DNA of 64,000 nucleotides from Paracrocinitomix sp039939375 (GTDB taxonomy: Bacteria > Bacteroidota > Bacteroidia > Flavobacteriales_D > Crocinitomicaceae): the NCBI GenBank assembly GCA_039939375.1, contig JBDVJO010000005.1:1-64000 (forward strand), read 5' to 3'. A program made the translations under genes and the position numbers. Below are positions 1 to 10,374 of this stretch, one piece after another (positions within the stretch are counted from its first letter, which is position 1; each line of letters opens with the position of its first letter). The notes under the pieces were generated by a model. That model saw only the letters and a program-made list of their open reading frames with translations, had not been told where the DNA came from and did no database searches.

Positions 1-3000
1 GTTAAACCTGTTACACCTGAAGTTGGTGATGCTGGTGTAGTCACTGTTGCTCCACCTGCGATTACTGTCCAAACCCCAGTTCCTGATGTTGGTGTGTTAC
101 CAGACAATGTTGCAGTTGTAATTGTTTCACATTGCGTTTGATCTAATCCAGCATCTGCTATTGTTGCATCTGCATCTACATTAATCGTTACATCATCTGA
201 AGATGCAGCACAAACTCCATTCGTAATTGTCCAACTGAACACGTTTGCTCCTACCCCTAATCCTGTAACACCTGAAGTTGGTGAAGAAGGCGTTGTGATT
301 GTTCCTGTTCCTGAAGTTAATGTCCAAATCCCTGTTCCAGTAACAGGAGTATTCCCTGCAAGCGTAGCAGTACCAGGTGTTTCACAAACCGTTTGATCTG
401 TTCCGGCATTTGCACCTGTTGGAACTGGATCTACTGTAATTGTAACTTGCACTGTATCTTCACAACCATTAGCATCTGCTCCTATCACTTCATAAGTTGT
501 AGTAGTTGTAGGTGACTGCACATAAGGGTTTCCCGTAAATGGACCAGGTGTCCATGTATAAGTATTGGCACCAGCTGCTGTCATAGTTACATTATCACCA
601 TTACAAATTGTTCCTGAAGCTGGATTCGTAGAAACAGTTACGTTTGGTTGGTCAATGTCAATAGTAATTGAAGTTGTATCAGAAGTAATACATGCCGTTG
701 GGTTAAAAGCAACCAATTGAACTGTATATGTACCTGTAGCAGTATAAGTATGAGAAGGATTTGTTGCAGTACTCACTGGAGAACCATCACCAAAATTCCA
801 TTCATATGATACAGCTCCGCCAGAAGTATTTGTAAATGTTACTGGTATTCCTAGACAACCAACACCAACAGCTGCAATACCAGCAGCGTTCGGAGCATAA
901 GTATCTAAGTCAAATTTGAATACTGCATTGTTACAGTTCGCTGCATTATTCGTTGAAGACGAAGCCCCAGCAGTTGTTGGAAACCCATTAGTTCCTCCAC
1001 ATGAAGCACACACTGCCTGATAAATAATTCCTTTATCATCAAATGTCGAAGACCCACCATCTACGTGATCTCCAACTCCTCCATTTTCACCAACAAAAGT
1101 CGCATATACCAAACTTGTTGCATTCACACCTAAAACCGCAAAATGGAAATCAGAACCATCAGTAGTTGTTTGATATGCACCACCTGTTGTAACTAAACCA
1201 GTTGAAGTTGAGCCGTCAAATGATCGTCCCCAACCTCCACAAATAATTTTACCACATGAATCAACTTGAAAACCTGTAGGGTTTATACTTGGTGTTCCTG
1301 AAGATGTACCATAAATAGTACTAAAGTTAGTCGTTGTTAAGTCAGCACTTAATCCGTGAACAAATTGTCTACTATTAGCATCTGTATATACTCCGACCGT
1401 TGTAGGATAAGTCCCACCAAGTGAAAGTCCGAATACCACAGGATCATTTGCTTCATCCAGGTCTACATAGAATCCACCATCTTTAGCTGTAGTTCCTAAA
1501 AATGTTGTAGCAGTATTTGCTGTTCCAGTCGCATTTAGCAATGTTAAGAATCCATCAACGTTTCCGTTATAAGTATTATCAATTGTACCTGCTGTAGCCG
1601 GAAACCCTCCACCCTCAGTTGCTCCAGTTACATAAGCATTTCCAGAAGGGTCTACTGCGATTCCCATCCCAGCATCAATTGCGGTTCCACCTAGATAAGT
1701 AGAATAGATTAGCCCTGTTAACAAATTATCCATTTTGAAAACGACAACATCTTGAGTTCCACCCAGAGTCGCGTCCAAAGCACCAACGGAAGTTGGAAAA
1801 TCAGTTGATTGAGTTGAAGACACTACATAAAGATCACCTGCAGAATCAAAAACAATTTGACCTCTGTGGGCATCTCCATATGAGAATTTAGTATTGGCGG
1901 TTCCTGCAAAATTTTCATCCACATTGGCCCCATCAACACCAGAGCCTCCAACAAAAGTTGAAGCAGTTAAGACCGACAATGTTGAGTTCAATCTAGTAAT
2001 AAATATATCGGATGTACCTCCGTTATGGGTTTGGTCAAAAGCCGTGATTGTAGTTGGGAAATCTGTTGATCTAGTTTTTCCTAAAATATAAACATCTCCA
2101 GTAAGTTGATCAACTTGCAGTGAATGGGCAGTTTCGAAATTTGTTCCTCCTAAATAAGAACTTGAAATCAATGTTGTTCCGTCTGCTGAAAAAATTGAAA
2201 CTGTAATATCTGCAGCCAATCCTCCGGTAGGAAAAGTTGTAGCTCCATTCCAAGTTGTCTGAAAAGCTCCAATTGTTGTTGGGTAGCCTGCGCCAGATGC
2301 AGCACCTGCGACCACCATTTCACCACCAGCCGTATGTCCGGCAGTAAATCCCCAGTTGTCAGAAGTAGATCCAGTATAAGTTGAGGCAACCAAAGAAGGA
2401 TCAATAATTAATTCTTCGTTTGTATCATATCCGTTTGGAAACTCAAAAGAAACTTCTGTTCCGTTAAGGACATATCTCGATTCTACTTTAGTTTCTACGC
2501 CATTAATTATTTGGTACGTATAAGGTGCAAACTCTGCAATACCACTCAAGGTTGTTTCTATAATTAAGTTGCCATTTTCATCAATAAAAATATGCTCAGC
2601 CCCATCATAATTCATAACGAACTGATTAGGATCGGCACCTTGCGCAACTCTTACATCATATTTAAGATGATCATTGAATGAATGATAAACAACTGTAATA
2701 CCTTCATATAAATTCTCATAAGTTACTTCTTGATAAAACTTCACATTTGAAGCCTGCTTTCCATTACCATAAAAATAAGATTGATTGTGTTGCGCAAATG
2801 AAACTGCTCTTGAAATTTTTACTTCATCAGAAGCATTGACAAAATCAACTTCTAATGCATGCGTTTTAATCGTGTATTCAGATTCACCACCATGCAATGC
2901 ATCATAGAAACCATTACCATCAACGAACTGATACTTTAATTTGTTTTTCTCGAAAAAGATAGCTCCATCTACTAATTCGGTTCTGAACAAAACATTTGAA

Positions 3001-3254
3001 TTCCATTGACCCTTGTTTTCAATAAATCTAGCAGCTTCATAACTGTCGTTGAAATTTGGTTTCGAATTAACAAAATTGAAAAATTCTTTTTCTCCTTCTG
3101 CAAGATTCCCGCTATGTGAATGATGAACAGGATCTTCAATTCGGTTCAAATTATTTTCAACATCTGGATTTTGCTGCGCCGAAACAACAGTTCCAACTAA
3201 CAATCCAAAGCTTAGACCAATAGATTTTAATGAGGTAAGATTAAAAATGTTCAT
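1..3254 (-). CDS. secreted beta-propeller/PKD/Ig-like repeat protein, 3' end outside window
   Basis: This is an uninterrupted minus-strand reading frame of about 1,084 codons that starts with ATG at 3254 and runs off the left edge. The N-terminus has a signal peptide ending VVSAQ, then a region with the ENKGQW signature of the DUF7948-type N-terminal domain found in SBBP-repeat proteins. Next comes a long stretch of SBBP-like propeller repeats (GGFPATAGT-like segments, about 750-2400). A PKD-like domain lies near 700-850. Tandem Ig-like modules with the phrase SPTSGVTGLG and AGxDQTxCE occupy positions 1-470 and continue past the edge. Such proteins are normally exported and end in a T9SS or gliding-motility C-terminal domain, but that end is not visible here. 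Expected location is the cell surface. The precise role is unknown. Confidence 0.85.
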   Translation of the reverse strand, partial: MNIFNLTSLKSIGLSFGLLVGTVVSAQQNPDVENNLNRIEDPVHHSHSGNLAEGEKEFFNFVNSKPNFNDSYEAARFIENKGQWNSNVLFRTELVDGAIFFEKNKLKYQFVDGNGFYDALHGGESEYTIKTHALEVDFVNASDEVKISRAVSFAQHNQSYFYGNGKQASNVKFYQEVTYENLYEGITVVYHSFNDHLKYDVRVAQGADPNQFVMNYDGAEHIFIDENGNLIIETTLSGIAEFAPYTYQIINGVETKVESRYVLNGTEVSFEFPNGYDTNEELIIDPSLVASTYTGSTSDNWGFTAGHTAGGEMVVAGAASGAGYPTTIGAFQTTWNGATTFPTGGLAADITVSIFSADGTTLISSSYLGGTNFETAHSLQVDQLTGDVYILGKTRSTDFPTTITAFDQTHNGGTSDIFITRLNSTLSVLTASTFVGGSGVDGANVDENFAGTANTKFSYGDAHRGQIVFDSAGDLYVVSSTQSTDFPTSVGALDATLGGTQDVVVFKMDNLLTGLIYSTYLGGTAIDAGMGIAVDPSGNAYVTGATEGGGFPATAGTIDNTYNGNVDGFLTLLNATGTANTATTFLGTTAKDGGFYVDLDEANDPVVFGLSLGGTYPTTVGVYTDANSRQFVHGLSADLTTTNFSTIYGTSSGTPSINPTGFQVDSCGKIICGGWGRSFDGSTSTGLVTTGGAYQTTTDGSDFHFAVLGVNATSLVYATFVGENGGVGDHVDGGSSTFDDKGIIYQAVCASCGGTNGFPTTAGASSSTNNAANCNNAVFKFDLDTYAPNAAGIAAVGVGCLGIPVTFTNTSGGAVSYEWNFGDGSPVSTATNPSHTYTATGTYTVQLVAFNPTACITSDTTSITIDIDQPNVTVSTNPASGTICNGDNVTMTAAGANTYTWTPGPFTGNPYVQSPTTTTTYEVIGADANGCEDTVQVTITVDPVPTGANAGTDQTVCETPGTATLAGNTPVTGTGIWTLTSGTGTITTPSSPTSGVTGLGVGANVFSWTITNGVCAASSDDVTINVDADATIADAGLDQTQCETITTATLSGNTPTSGTGVWTVIAGGATVTTPASPTSGVTGL

Positions 3255-3606
3255 ATGATATTTTTAAAGTAGCATGTGATTAATGCTGCCAAAAATATAA
3301 TTGTACCGAACAGCTTTGTTTTAAAATCGATAAACCGCTATAATCATCCGATAAATGAATTATGCGCCAATCTTAAATTAAAAGTTTATTATTCTGATTA
3401 TATTTTCAGCTGTAATCCAGCTAATTATAGAGTTTATTATAGGTTAGTAGCAATTTAGAATGCAAATTTACGTCAACTGACTTTAGAAAAATTTAAAACT
3501 TCATATCTGACCATTTTACAGAATAAGTGATAGATATCTAGAATAAGTGACTAAAACTAGTACTATGAGAAATATAACAATAATAAATTCTATTTAAATT
3601 TGATGA
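3255..3606. other. 352-bp divergent intergenic region
   Basis: AT-rich spacer between two divergently transcribed genes, so it should carry promoters for both. A minus-strand TAAATTTG (-7-like, plus coordinates 3463-3470) fits the Bacteroidota consensus, but I see no convincing -33 partner. A 60-codon plus-strand frame here (3276-3458) has no protein-like features. No other structure was seen. Confidence 0.4.
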
Positions 3607-6570
3607 ATGTCCAGACCTGGTTCTATATATTTCTTGCTGATTTCAATCGTATTACAATGTTTTTTTACATTTCAGGTTAACGGACAAAGCTTACCTTCTC
3701 AAGTAGAAATTAACTCAGAACATTATAGCGTATTTCATTGGACTTCAGAAAATGGGTTGCCTCAGAATAACGTACAACAGATTCTTGAAGACGAAAATGG
3801 CCAATTATGGTTTTCAACTTTTGACGGGTTAGCAAAGTTTGATGGGAATTCTTTTCTAGTTTATGATGAAAGTACTTCAGCAAATTTGAGTTCGGCTTTT
3901 GTTACATCCATGGCTCTAGACACAAGTGGTTCGCTGTGGCTCACAACCAATGAAGAGATAATCTGTCTAAAAAGCTCAACGTCATTCAAAATCCCAACAA
4001 AAGCGACTCCATTTAAAATAAAGAAAATTAATGAATCTATTTATTTTTACAGTCAAGCTGCCATTTACAAATTAGAAGGTACTAAATGCGTAAGAATAAG
4101 TCTTGATTTTGGAGATAAATCGTTGGAAAACATAATTTCTGATTCGCCATGGATTTGTCAGTTAAACTCCACGTTTTACACCTTAACTGATACTAGTACT
4201 TCACCTATCTTTCAGGCTGAACGTTTTTATCGTTTGGACGAAAACATTTACAAAGCCAAAATAGGCCCCAATTATAATTTGGTCGAACTTACAACAAAGG
4301 GGGCTTTTGATTTTAATGGACTTCCGGATAAACTCAAACACCTTAAGCCTTTTGAAATTAGCAAATTACTGTATAGTGAAGACAAAAAGTATACGCTTAT
4401 AGAGTCATTAGATTCCTTTTTTATTTTTAAAAATGACACAAGTTATTTACAGGAATCTAAAGTTAGCTTGGGATTCCACTCTATGACTACAGTTTATGTT
4501 GACTCCGAAGAAAGAATTTGGCTAGGCTCTTCATATAATGGTGTTCATCTTTTTGAACCCAAAACGTTTACTTCAGTTTCACAGAAAAATTCAAGTTGGG
4601 AAATCAACGGCCACATGGTTTATCAGGCTCCCGATACTAGTATTTATTTTGAAGCAGGTTGTGGGAAGATCGTTAAAATCGATCCCAATAAAAAAGACAC
4701 TAGTGAAATAACAGTGTCCACTTGCCCTTGGACCATGCTTATTTCGTCAAAGGGTGAAACATGGGTAAATGGATCTAACATATCACTCAATAAGCATTTA
4801 GCAGAATACGATCCGCAAAGTATCATTGGAAATGATTTGGTATACTCTATGTTTGAGCATAAAGGCACTATTTATTTAGGAGCAATAAATGGTATTTACT
4901 TTTTTGATGAAGAACAAATAAAAAAAGTTGAAAGTACAGATAGTATCAAGAAAGTTTACATGTTCTATGAAAACAATGAACAAGAACTTTTATTCTGTTC
5001 GTCAAGCGGCATTGGTGTCGTTAAAGGACAGCGAGCCAAAGTTCTATTAAATAAAGGTAATGGTCTTAAAAGTTCAGATGTTCGAACCATCTATCAAGAC
5101 GTTGAAGATCGATATTGGATAGGCTACAGTAAGTTTGGTTTAGCTACCTCAGACGGGTTAAGTTTATTCCATTTTCCAACCAGAGATGGGCGCATTAACA
5201 AAAACATTTGGACTATTATAGAAGATGACCATGGATTTTTATGGCTAAACAGTAATCAAGGTATTTACCGCATTAAGCGGGAGGACCTTGTTTCATTTTC
5301 TGTAACTGGAATTGATGATTTTAACAGTCAACGTTTTAGTGAAAAAGATGGATTACATAGTGCTGAGGGAAATTCAAGAACTCAGAATAAAGGGTTTAAA
5401 GATCACGAAGGCAATATTTGGTTTTCTATGATTTCAGGACCAGCTTATGTTAACCCTGAGAATCTTGATGTAAAAAATGCGCATCCAATCATCCTTGATG
5501 AAGTCCTTATAGATGGGAGAAATGTTAGGACAAGAAACATTCTAATGAAAGCAGATGATAGTCAGATTACATTCAAATTTAGCCATGCCTGTTTTGGTTC
5601 AAGCGATCATATTTCTTATCTATACCGTCTTGAGCAACAAGAAGAAAAATGGAGTTCAGTAGGCAACTCAAGATATATTACCTTTTCAGAACTTCCACCC
5701 AAAGAATATGTATTAACGATAAAGCAAGCTGGCCAATCAAATGTGATTAAGATACCTTTTAGAGTGAAAGCACACTTCTGGAATACCGATACGTTTAAGC
5801 ACAGTTTGATCGTTGTAACAATGTCATTAATCTTCTTTATTGGATTCCGAATTTGGCGTAAACGAAGAAAGCGTATTGCCCAGATAAAAAAAATTGATAG
5901 TGAGTTGAAAAACTTAGAGCTAAGAGCTCTACAATCACAGATGAATCCGCATTTTGTTTTCAATTGTTTAAGTTCAATATCAGCCCTTTATTTATCAAAT
6001 GACCAAAAAGCTGCGAATGAATACATGAGTAATTTCTCTACTTTACTCAGAATTATACTTGAACATGCTCAAAAAAACATGATTTCACTTCGTGAAGAGG
6101 TGAAAATGTTTAATATCTATGTACCCTTAGAGGCTTTGCAATTTGACGAACCTTTTGAACTTGTGGTAGATGTTGACCCCTTAATTGATTTGGATAGCAC
6201 TTTCATACCTTCAATGGTAAGTCACACCTTTGTTGAAAACGCGATTAAACATGGCTTAAAGCCTTTAAAAAATAGAGTTGGAAACTTAACCATAAAAGTC
6301 CGGAAATCTGGAGACATGATCATTATTTTAATTGAGGATAATGGCATTGGTTATGAAAATTCCCAACGAATTAAATCGAAAATGAACTCCTCTCATAAGT
6401 CACGAGGGCTAGAAAACACTAATAAAAGAATTAACCTTCTTAATTTATTGAAGGATTTGAATATTTCAGTTGAAACTGTAAATTTATACGATTCAAGTGG
6501 AACCGCTGCGGGAACAAGAGTAACTTTAACTTTTCCAATAATTGATTTAAATGAGAACGCTAATCGTTGA
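3607..6570 (+). CDS. propeller sensor histidine kinase, LytS/YehU type
   Basis: A membrane sensor kinase of 987 residues. It begins with a signal peptide ending VNGQ. Two-component-regulator propeller blades (WxSTFDGLxKFDG, WIGYSKFGL, IWTIxEDDxGFLWL) fill roughly residues 35-620, followed by a Y_Y_Y-type domain at about 640-720. A transmembrane helix lies near 732-751 and the cytoplasmic His_kinase domain contains QMNPHFVFN with the likely phospho-acceptor His782. The HATPase part shows ENAIKHG near 877 and EDNGIGYE near 910. The domain order implies periplasmic sensing of an unidentified ligand and phosphotransfer to the LytTR regulator encoded immediately downstream, whose start overlaps this gene by 20 bp. 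The start is the first in-frame ATG and gives a good signal peptide. Confidence 0.9.
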   Translation: MSRPGSIYFLLISIVLQCFFTFQVNGQSLPSQVEINSEHYSVFHWTSENGLPQNNVQQILEDENGQLWFSTFDGLAKFDGNSFLVYDESTSANLSSAFVTSMALDTSGSLWLTTNEEIICLKSSTSFKIPTKATPFKIKKINESIYFYSQAAIYKLEGTKCVRISLDFGDKSLENIISDSPWICQLNSTFYTLTDTSTSPIFQAERFYRLDENIYKAKIGPNYNLVELTTKGAFDFNGLPDKLKHLKPFEISKLLYSEDKKYTLIESLDSFFIFKNDTSYLQESKVSLGFHSMTTVYVDSEERIWLGSSYNGVHLFEPKTFTSVSQKNSSWEINGHMVYQAPDTSIYFEAGCGKIVKIDPNKKDTSEITVSTCPWTMLISSKGETWVNGSNISLNKHLAEYDPQSIIGNDLVYSMFEHKGTIYLGAINGIYFFDEEQIKKVESTDSIKKVYMFYENNEQELLFCSSSGIGVVKGQRAKVLLNKGNGLKSSDVRTIYQDVEDRYWIGYSKFGLATSDGLSLFHFPTRDGRINKNIWTIIEDDHGFLWLNSNQGIYRIKREDLVSFSVTGIDDFNSQRFSEKDGLHSAEGNSRTQNKGFKDHEGNIWFSMISGPAYVNPENLDVKNAHPIILDEVLIDGRNVRTRNILMKADDSQITFKFSHACFGSSDHISYLYRLEQQEEKWSSVGNSRYITFSELPPKEYVLTIKQAGQSNVIKIPFRVKAHFWNTDTFKHSLIVVTMSLIFFIGFRIWRKRRKRIAQIKKIDSELKNLELRALQSQMNPHFVFNCLSSISALYLSNDQKAANEYMSNFSTLLRIILEHAQKNMISLREEVKMFNIYVPLEALQFDEPFELVVDVDPLIDLDSTFIPSMVSHTFVENAIKHGLKPLKNRVGNLTIKVRKSGDMIIILIEDNGIGYENSQRIKSKMNSSHKSRGLENTNKRINLLNLLKDLNISVETVNLYDSSGTAAGTRVTLTFPIIDLNENANR

Positions 6571-7282
6571 TGACACTAGGTTAAATAGAGAGGTGATTTT
6601 GAATTTTATTCAGAACTACACACCTGAATTAGAAGTTGTTGGCCAAGCCAACTCAATGGAAAGTGCAGTTGATAGTATAAAAGATCTTAAACCCAGCTTA
6701 GTATTGTTAGATATTGAATTGGGAGACGGCACTGCTTTTGATGTTTTAGACAAGGTTGACACTACTAATTTTCATATCATTTTTGTTACCGCGTACAACC
6801 ATTATGCTTTAGAAGCTTTTAAGGTGAATGCGGCAGACTACCTTCTTAAACCTGTTAAAATAGAAGAGTTTGTTAAAGCAATTGAAAAGGTTAAATCAAA
6901 AAATATCGCTGATTTTGAAGGAATATCAAAGGTGCGTAGCGAGATTAAATCAAGAAATAATGAGTTGATTTCAGTTTCAACGAGATCAGGGTTTGAATCG
7001 ATTAACATTTCTAACCTTGTTCGTTGTCAGGCTGATGGCAAGTATACGCTTTGTATTTTATCAACTGGCCGTAAAATATTGTCATCCAAAAACCTAAAAG
7101 AGTTTGAATCAATTTTAGCAGATAGAAATTTTTTCAGGGTACACCATGGTCACTTGATTAATTTAAATCATGTATTATCATTCAACAGAGCAGATTCAGT
7201 GGTTCAAATGAACAACACAGAAGAAGTTCCTATTTCTCAGAGAAAAAAGAAACATTTCATAGAAGAAATGAACTTAATTTAA
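6551..7282 (+). CDS. LytTR family response regulator
   Basis: A 243-residue response regulator. The receiver domain has the acidic pair in IVDDTRLNR, the phospho-accepting Asp54 in LLDIELGDG, the Thr in FVTAYNHYA and the Lys in YLLKPVKIEE. A LytTR DNA-binding domain follows from about residue 140, with FFRVHHGHLINLNHV and VPISQRKKKHF, both family signatures. The gene overlaps the kinase stop by 20 bp, so the two are translationally coupled and very probably cognate. It is followed by a strong bidirectional terminator. Target genes are not evident; the nearest other secreted-protein gene is convergent. Confidence 0.93.
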   Translation: MRTLIVDDTRLNREVILNFIQNYTPELEVVGQANSMESAVDSIKDLKPSLVLLDIELGDGTAFDVLDKVDTTNFHIIFVTAYNHYALEAFKVNAADYLLKPVKIEEFVKAIEKVKSKNIADFEGISKVRSEIKSRNNELISVSTRSGFESINISNLVRCQADGKYTLCILSTGRKILSSKNLKEFESILADRNFFRVHHGHLINLNHVLSFNRADSVVQMNNTEEVPISQRKKKHFIEEMNLI

Positions 7283-7294
7283 TCTTTTAACAAT

Positions 7295-7333
7295 AAAAAA
7301 AGGGGCTTGGTTAAACCAAGCCCCTTTTCTTTT
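7295..7333. terminator. bidirectional intrinsic terminator
   Basis: Perfect hairpin with arms AAAAGGGGCTTGG and CCAAGCCCCTTTT, preceded by an A-run and followed by T-rich sequence, so it works in both directions. It sits between convergent genes (LytTR regulator on plus, PA-domain protein on minus). Confidence 0.9.
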
Positions 7334-7350
7334 GTACACGGAGTACTATA

Positions 7351-9072
7351 TTATCTATTTACAGAAACTGTAAACACTTCACTTTTGTTATCAGCGTTCA
7401 ATACATTGAACACATAAGTTCCAGTTGCTAATGTTGTCACATCTACAGTTAATATGTTAGATTCCATATTAACGTTTTGTGTATTCACAACCTTTCCGTT
7501 CATATCAGTAATTGTCAATGTAACCGGTCCAAAATTCTCTTTTAATGGAATGTTTACCTCTGCGTTAGCAGGGTTTGGATAAGCAGGTAAAGAAACCGTT
7601 GAATAATTTTCAATTCCAATTGCTGCAGGGAACATGTTTACTGTTATCGCAGGGACAACGTCTGTACCGAAACCAGCTAAAAACCAAGTACCATCAGATT
7701 CACCTGGGAATTGAGGTTGTAGGTAAGTATTTACGTTTGTGTTGTAATCAATTTCAGTATCATAACCAGTAAAAAGGTTAGCTCCGTAATGAGTTACACA
7801 GAATAAATATCTTTGGTTATCTTCTAATAAAACTGGCTCATCAAAAGGAATATAGAGATTCTCTTGTTGTAAGTCCGCTTCATAAATGTATTCACCATCA
7901 GCAATTTCTACAATGTTTGTAACGGCGGCTCCAGCATCATTTAAATCTGTAAACGCGTCATACCAAGCATAAGCAAAAACTTGAATAAATTCACCATCAA
8001 TTGAAGTTGGCGTTGGGTTTTGTGAAGATGACGCAGAAACTGTCATTCCATCAATAGCCACTCTTGAACCATTTGGATCATTGAAAGCTAAACAGCCTGA
8101 GTTAGAAGCCGTTGAATTTCCACCTCTGTAATACGCAACATTTTCAGGATTTAAAGAAGTTTCATTAATTCTAGAATAAGCGAATAAAGAATCTCCCATC
8201 ATGAAGTCAGCTTCTAACGAGTTATCATCTGGAAACTCATCCGTTGCATCAGAGTTGATTGTATACGTTACATCATAATATCCATTAGCATATGAAGCTT
8301 GAGTGAATACAGGTAAATTCACGAATACTGAATCCCCAGCAGCCAAAAGCGCTTCTGGTGTAGAAGTTTCACTATAGATGTTTCCACCCATATCAATGTC
8401 ACAAGTTAATGTAACGTTTGTTTGGTCATTAGATCCGTAATTTCTTACCCATCCACCTAATTGTACTTCAAATTCAGAAGCATCTTGTGAAAGCGCCTGA
8501 ACGTTTCCGAAGTGCTCAGCCATAAGGATATCGTTAGGATAAAAACCTAAATCGTCTCCGTAAAAACCAGACTTTGATCCAATAAAAACGGTAGTTCCAG
8601 TACAAGCTTCAGCTTCAGCTTTTAACAAAGCACCATCAGCATCTGAAATCATAATCACCGGAATAGTAACATTTAATCCTTCAGCACCACCTCCCATTTC
8701 AACAGGTGCGCCAGCAAGGTTGTTAATAATAATCACAGCAATTGCTCCCGCGTTTTCGCAGTTCAACGCTTTTAATCCGAACTCACAAGAACCTCTGTAA
8801 AGTACAGCAACTTTTCCTGTCATTGTGTTCACAAGTGCGTTACAAGCTAAAGAGTCTCCAGCAGTTCCGTCATCAGCCATACATAGCTCTCCGGCAACAG
8901 AGTTAGCAGAGTTATTTAAATCTGGAGTGGCCCAGTCACCTCCACCTGGATCAGCCCAAGTAAAATCATAATTCCCTGTGTTAGACGAGGGAGGGTCTAC
9001 GTAAAAGATAACTTGAGCAGAACTCAAAGTTGTCCATAGCGCTAGACCTACAAATAGTAAAAACTTTTTCAT
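7351..9072 (-). CDS. PA-domain T9SS-secreted protein
   Basis: A 573-residue exported protein. The signal peptide ends TLSSAQ. A protease-associated (PA) domain spans about residues 60-160 (GKVAVLYRGSCEFGLKA, then GAIAVIIINN and IPVIMIS), a fold that usually caps a peptidase or binds ligand. No peptidase catalytic motif follows. The middle resembles the adhesion-like domains of flavobacterial PA proteins. The C-terminus is a T9SS type A sorting domain, starting at YPNPANAEVNIP and ending with a GTYVFNV strand and a basic final residue. It should be exported through T9SS and either released or surface-attached. It is monocistronic and shares a terminator with the convergent regulator. Confidence 0.88.
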   Translation of the reverse strand: MKKFLLFVGLALWTTLSSAQVIFYVDPPSSNTGNYDFTWADPGGGDWATPDLNNSANSVAGELCMADDGTAGDSLACNALVNTMTGKVAVLYRGSCEFGLKALNCENAGAIAVIIINNLAGAPVEMGGGAEGLNVTIPVIMISDADGALLKAEAEACTGTTVFIGSKSGFYGDDLGFYPNDILMAEHFGNVQALSQDASEFEVQLGGWVRNYGSNDQTNVTLTCDIDMGGNIYSETSTPEALLAAGDSVFVNLPVFTQASYANGYYDVTYTINSDATDEFPDDNSLEADFMMGDSLFAYSRINETSLNPENVAYYRGGNSTASNSGCLAFNDPNGSRVAIDGMTVSASSSQNPTPTSIDGEFIQVFAYAWYDAFTDLNDAGAAVTNIVEIADGEYIYEADLQQENLYIPFDEPVLLEDNQRYLFCVTHYGANLFTGYDTEIDYNTNVNTYLQPQFPGESDGTWFLAGFGTDVVPAITVNMFPAAIGIENYSTVSLPAYPNPANAEVNIPLKENFGPVTLTITDMNGKVVNTQNVNMESNILTVDVTTLATGTYVFNVLNADNKSEVFTVSVNR

Positions 9073-9206
9073 GTTTGTTAAATTTTAAAAATTCAATGCA
9101 ATTTACAAAAATTACATCCAATAAACCAGCCTTGTTAATAATAAATCAACTCTAAAGAAATCAGATTATAAAGTTATCTTTATAAAAAGTTAAAGCATCA
9201 TCACTT

Positions 9207-10220
9207 TTGAAGAGTAGAAATAGAGAACTTATACGACTTGCAACCTTAGGTAGGGCTTGGAATTTTTTCAAATTAAAAAGTTCTTATCATCTATCTACCT
9301 TGCTTAAAAAACCTGTTCATTGGGGAACACCAATAGCCGTCTCGATTGAACCTACGACAGCTTGTAACTTGAGGTGTCCTCAATGTCCAAGTGGCTTACG
9401 TCAATTCACCAGACCTACAGGTAATTTAAAGACCGGAACGAATACCAGAATTCTAGATGAATTAGGGAAAAACCTGCAATATATCAACTACTATTTTCAG
9501 GGAGAACCATTTATAAACCCAGACTTTTTATCGGTAGTTAAAGAGGCGCGAAGGCGAGATATTTATGTTTTAACTTCTACCAATGCCCATTTTATCTCAA
9601 AAGATTCGGCTAAAAAAGTAGTAGAATCAGGGCTTTCTGAGCTCATTATTTCGATAGACGGAACGACTCAAGAAACTTATCAGGATTACAGAATTGAAGG
9701 AGAACTTGCTAAGGTGATTGAAGGCACTAAAAATATGGTTACAGCCAAAAAAGAAGCAGGCAGTAATTTTCCTATTCTAACTTTTCAGTTTCTGGTAACC
9801 AAAAAAAACGAGCATCAAATAGAAGAATTGCATACCCTGGCAAAAAAGATAGAAGTGGACAATGTCACCTTAAAAACTGTACAGGTTTATGACTATGAAA
9901 CAGGGAACGAATTGATTCCTGAAAATGATAAATATTCTCGATACAAGAAAACGAATTCAGGGACATACATCTTAAAAAACAAATACAAAAACTCATGCTG
10001 GAGAAGCTGGAGTTCTTGCGTATTTACATGGGATGGCGCAGTTGTTCCGTGTTGTTTTGACAAAGATGCCAAACACAATATGGGAGATATAAAAACCGAC
10101 TCTTTTAAATCAATTTGGAAACAAGACATTTATCGAGATTTTAGAAAACAAATTTTGAAAAACAGGGAACAAATAGCCATTTGCAAAAACTGTTCTGAAG
10201 GATCTAAAATTTGGATTTAG
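9207..10220 (+). CDS. radical SAM/SPASM domain protein
   Basis: A 337-residue enzyme. The radical SAM cluster motif is CNLRCPQC (Cys53, Cys57, Cys60) after EPTTA. FQGEPFINPDF matches the GGE-like motif and SIDGTTQETY the conserved strand. The C-terminal SPASM-type region holds further cysteines (CWRSWSSC, VVPCC, ICKNC) for an auxiliary iron-sulfur cluster. The family includes peptide-maturation enzymes and other modifying enzymes. No precursor peptide or obvious substrate gene is adjacent, so the reaction cannot be assigned. The start is a TTG: an in-frame TAA lies at 9183-9185 and there is no ATG before the Cys motif. Confidence 0.85.
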   Translation: MKSRNRELIRLATLGRAWNFFKLKSSYHLSTLLKKPVHWGTPIAVSIEPTTACNLRCPQCPSGLRQFTRPTGNLKTGTNTRILDELGKNLQYINYYFQGEPFINPDFLSVVKEARRRDIYVLTSTNAHFISKDSAKKVVESGLSELIISIDGTTQETYQDYRIEGELAKVIEGTKNMVTAKKEAGSNFPILTFQFLVTKKNEHQIEELHTLAKKIEVDNVTLKTVQVYDYETGNELIPENDKYSRYKKTNSGTYILKNKYKNSCWRSWSSCVFTWDGAVVPCCFDKDAKHNMGDIKTDSFKSIWKQDIYRDFRKQILKNREQIAICKNCSEGSKIWI

Positions 10221-10374
10221 TGTAACTTAAAGCACTTTAAATTGTTTAAGCTCTGAACCTTTTATTAACTTACTTGTACAACAGTCAAATCTTAAATTCT
10301 TGTTAAAAGAAACCAAGATTGCTTTTAATGTAAACTTGCTTGGCTATATTCAACTATTCAAAATCTGAACAATT

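Noticed and set aside
3276..3458. 60-codon frame in the divergent intergenic region
   Set aside because: No family likeness, AT-rich composition, and it occupies the expected promoter region.
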